6,901 nt of DNA from the NCBI GenBank assembly GCA_947258735.1, contig CAMYJJ010000158.1, forward strand, positions 1 through 6,901, written 5' to 3'. Made by a program: the position numbers and the translations under genes. This DNA is from Thermodesulfovibrionia bacterium. GTDB lineage: Bacteria > Nitrospirota > Thermodesulfovibrionia > UBA6902. The notes below the pieces were generated by a model. It ran no database searches and had not been told where the DNA came from. It worked only from the letters and a program-made list of their open reading frames with translations. Numbering within the stretch: the stretch's first letter is position 1; each line of letters begins with the position of its first letter. Positions 5,685-6,901 of this stretch are shown here, in pieces.

Positions 5685-5697
5685 CCCCTTATCCGTT
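5664..5697 (-). repeat. right terminal inverted repeat (34 bp), shared by two gene ends
   Basis: It is the exact reverse complement of 4586-4619. On the plus strand it encodes the last six transposase residues (LSFVEP) and the TGA at 5682-5684. On the minus strand its outer end supplies the last two helicase codons (Asn-Gly) and TAA at 5691-5689. Two convergent genes therefore end inside one repeat, four bases apart. Confidence 0.92.
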
Positions 5698-6901
5698 CTC
5701 AAATCTGGCCATGAAGTTTTCATACATGTTTTTTACATAGGCCTTTTCTTCGTCCGGTTCCATTTTTACGAACCTGTCAATATTGATTGAAACGTCTTCA
5801 GGTATCTCTTTTAAAAATCTGGAGGGTACAGATGGCTTTTCTTTTCCATATTTCCTTCTTTTCTCTGTATAAGTAATGAACAGCTCCTTCATGGCCCTTG
5901 TTATTCCCACATAGAAAAGGCGTCTTTCCTCTTCAACACCTGATGATGTGTGAACAGATTTTTTATGCGGGATCAGTTCCTCCTCTGCGCCTGCTATAAA
6001 CACTACAGGGAATTCCAGACCCTTTGATGAATGGAAGGAGATGAGGGTAACGCCCTGCCCTTTTTTCTCTTCCTTTTCCTCAAGCATGTCTGTAAGAGCC
6101 ATGGTTTCAAGAAACCCCTGAAGTGAAGGTGATCTTTCCCTGGACTCATAATGCTCTATCGATTCAACAAAGCCTTCCAGATGTTCGATTCTTCTGAAAG
6201 CAGCCTCAGGCCCTTTATATAAATGGGTAATATAGTCTCTGAAATTGATCTCCTCAAGCAGGTCTTTAACACCGCCTGCCATATTTTTCCCTTTTGCCAA
6301 ACTATCTCGGTATCGATCTATCACTGCATAAAAAATTTCTGCCGACGAGAGCGCCCTCCTGCTGAGACCATCAACCTCTTCAGCCCTGCCAAAGGCTTCG
6401 AGCATAGTGGTAGAATGTAATTGAGCAAAATCAGATAGAGATGTTATTGCTGAAGGACCAAGGCCCCTTTTAGGAGCACTTACTGCCCTTAATAGACTGA
6501 GGTCATCTGATGGATTTGCAATAATCTTTAACCAGGCAACAACGTCCCTGATCTCTCTCCGTTCGAAATAGCTGGTACCTCCGACAACTGTATAAGGGAT
6601 CTGTTTGCTCCTCAGTGCCTCTTCAAATGGTCTTGAAAAGGTGTTTGCCCTGTAAATCACGGCAATCTCCTCATATGAGATATTTTTTCGATCCCTGATC
6701 ATTGAGATTCTGTCCGCTATCCATTCAGCCTCATCTTCTGTATCTTCCGCCTTAAATATATTTACCTTTGGTCCGTCCCCCCTTTGCGTCCAGAGGGATT
6801 TTTCCATTCTGTTGATATTATTTTTTATCACCCCGTTTGCCGCTTTAAGGATATGGTCAAATGACCTGTAATTCTGTTCAAGCCTGACCGTAAGAGTCCC
6901 G
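5689..6901 (-). CDS. uvrD: UvrD/PcrA/Rep superfamily 1 DNA helicase, C-terminal 403 residues
   Basis: ATP-dependent 3'-5' DNA helicase acting in repair or replication restart. The gene runs off the right edge; the visible part starts at GTLTVRLEQNYRS, helicase motif IV (QNYRS at visible residues 9-13). The accessory 2B/2A region includes GGTSYFERREIRDVVAWL (about 107-124). Motif V is VTLISFHSSKGLEFP (284-298) followed by VVFIAGAEEELIPH, and motif VI is EERRLFYVGITRA (324-336). The missing N-terminal part should hold Walker A, the DExx box and motif III, about 300 residues. The tail after PSRFL is short and Rep-like, with no PcrA Tudor-like domain. The final residues ENG and the stop come from the terminal repeat of the mobile element and its edge, so the last few native residues were probably replaced. 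It is upstream of dus in the same direction. The precise paralogue (UvrD, PcrA or Rep) cannot be told from this part. Confidence 0.93.
   Translation of the reverse strand, partial: GTLTVRLEQNYRSFDHILKAANGVIKNNINRMEKSLWTQRGDGPKVNIFKAEDTEDEAEWIADRISMIRDRKNISYEEIAVIYRANTFSRPFEEALRSKQIPYTVVGGTSYFERREIRDVVAWLKIIANPSDDLSLLRAVSAPKRGLGPSAITSLSDFAQLHSTTMLEAFGRAEEVDGLSRRALSSAEIFYAVIDRYRDSLAKGKNMAGGVKDLLEEINFRDYITHLYKGPEAAFRRIEHLEGFVESIEHYESRERSPSLQGFLETMALTDMLEEKEEKKGQGVTLISFHSSKGLEFPVVFIAGAEEELIPHKKSVHTSSGVEEERRLFYVGITRAMKELFITYTEKRRKYGKEKPSVPSRFLKEIPEDVSINIDRFVKMEPDEEKAYVKNMYENFMARFENG

Larger units (their letters stand above)
4586..5697 (+). mobile_element. RAYT-type element bounded by perfect 34-bp inverted repeats
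   Basis: A 1112-bp segment whose ends are exact inverted copies (4586-4619 and 5664-5697), holding a promoter, an inverted repeat and one transposase gene. It lies between two minus-strand genes and is oriented against them. The inverted match continues for GAG/CTC outside each end (4582-4584, 5698-5700) if one extra A on the left is allowed, so the true borders may be three or four bases further out. I see no flanking direct duplication, which agrees with the HUH single-strand mechanism; the long perfect terminal repeats are atypical for IS200/IS605-like elements, which usually have subterminal hairpins. The transposase frame is broken, so this copy may be inactive or mobilised in trans. Confidence 0.75.

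Noticed and set aside
4576..5706. Target-site duplication flanking the mobile element
   Set aside because: Flanks compared at several possible borders share no direct repeat longer than chance; only short TCAA-like matches at unequal distances.
6829..6831. GTG at 6831 as the helicase start
   Set aside because: The frame continues to the window edge and encodes the conserved QNYRS motif upstream, so the gene simply continues outside.

Overview
The window looks like a chromosomal stretch from an anaerobic Gram-negative bacterium. A Nitrospirota or deltaproteobacterial-type genome is my guess, based on the small-protein families, the abundance of palindromic intergenic repeats, heptamer arrays and a RAYT-type transposase. 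Base composition is moderate (roughly 40-45% GC by eye). The taxonomic guess is inference only.

Layout. Positions 1-221 hold the reverse-strand end of an unrelated coding sequence with a VPAG-x-F motif. This abuts a CRP/FNR-type regulator (200-595, +) that has lost its whole cyclic-nucleotide/sensor domain, so the left edge is a junction between two broken genes. Positions 596-1174 hold no gene but are full of dispersed palindromic repeats, including a nested inverted-repeat element at 864-1034. Two small genes follow: a helical 105-residue protein of unknown function (1175-1492) with a textbook terminator, and a 67-residue DUF1059-like protein (1671-1874). After another palindrome comes a CPA2-type cation/proton antiporter (2137-3387). 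It is flanked on both sides by heptamer tandem arrays (2026-2060 and 3484-3546), each with four G-tracts on the minus strand.

The right half is a minus-strand pair: a UvrD/PcrA/Rep helicase (5689-6901, N-terminus beyond the window) and a DusB-like tRNA-dihydrouridine synthase (3521-4561). Between them, in the opposite orientation, sits a mobile element of about 1.1 kb (4586-5697) bounded by perfect 34-bp inverted repeats. It carries a RAYT/Y1 HUH transposase with a C-terminal DnaA-like helix-turn-helix. The transposase frame is broken by one base at an A6 run.

The most interesting point is the fit of this element. Its right inverted repeat encodes both the last codons of the transposase on the plus strand and the last residues and stop codon of the helicase on the minus strand. 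Removing the element would leave the helicase stop only a few bases before the dus GTG start, as expected of a coupled helicase-dus operon. Long perfect terminal inverted repeats are not typical of the IS200/RAYT superfamily. The dus stop codon is likewise supplied by a repeat, the second heptamer array. So three of the window's reading-frame ends (helicase, transposase, dus) lie inside repeat sequence.
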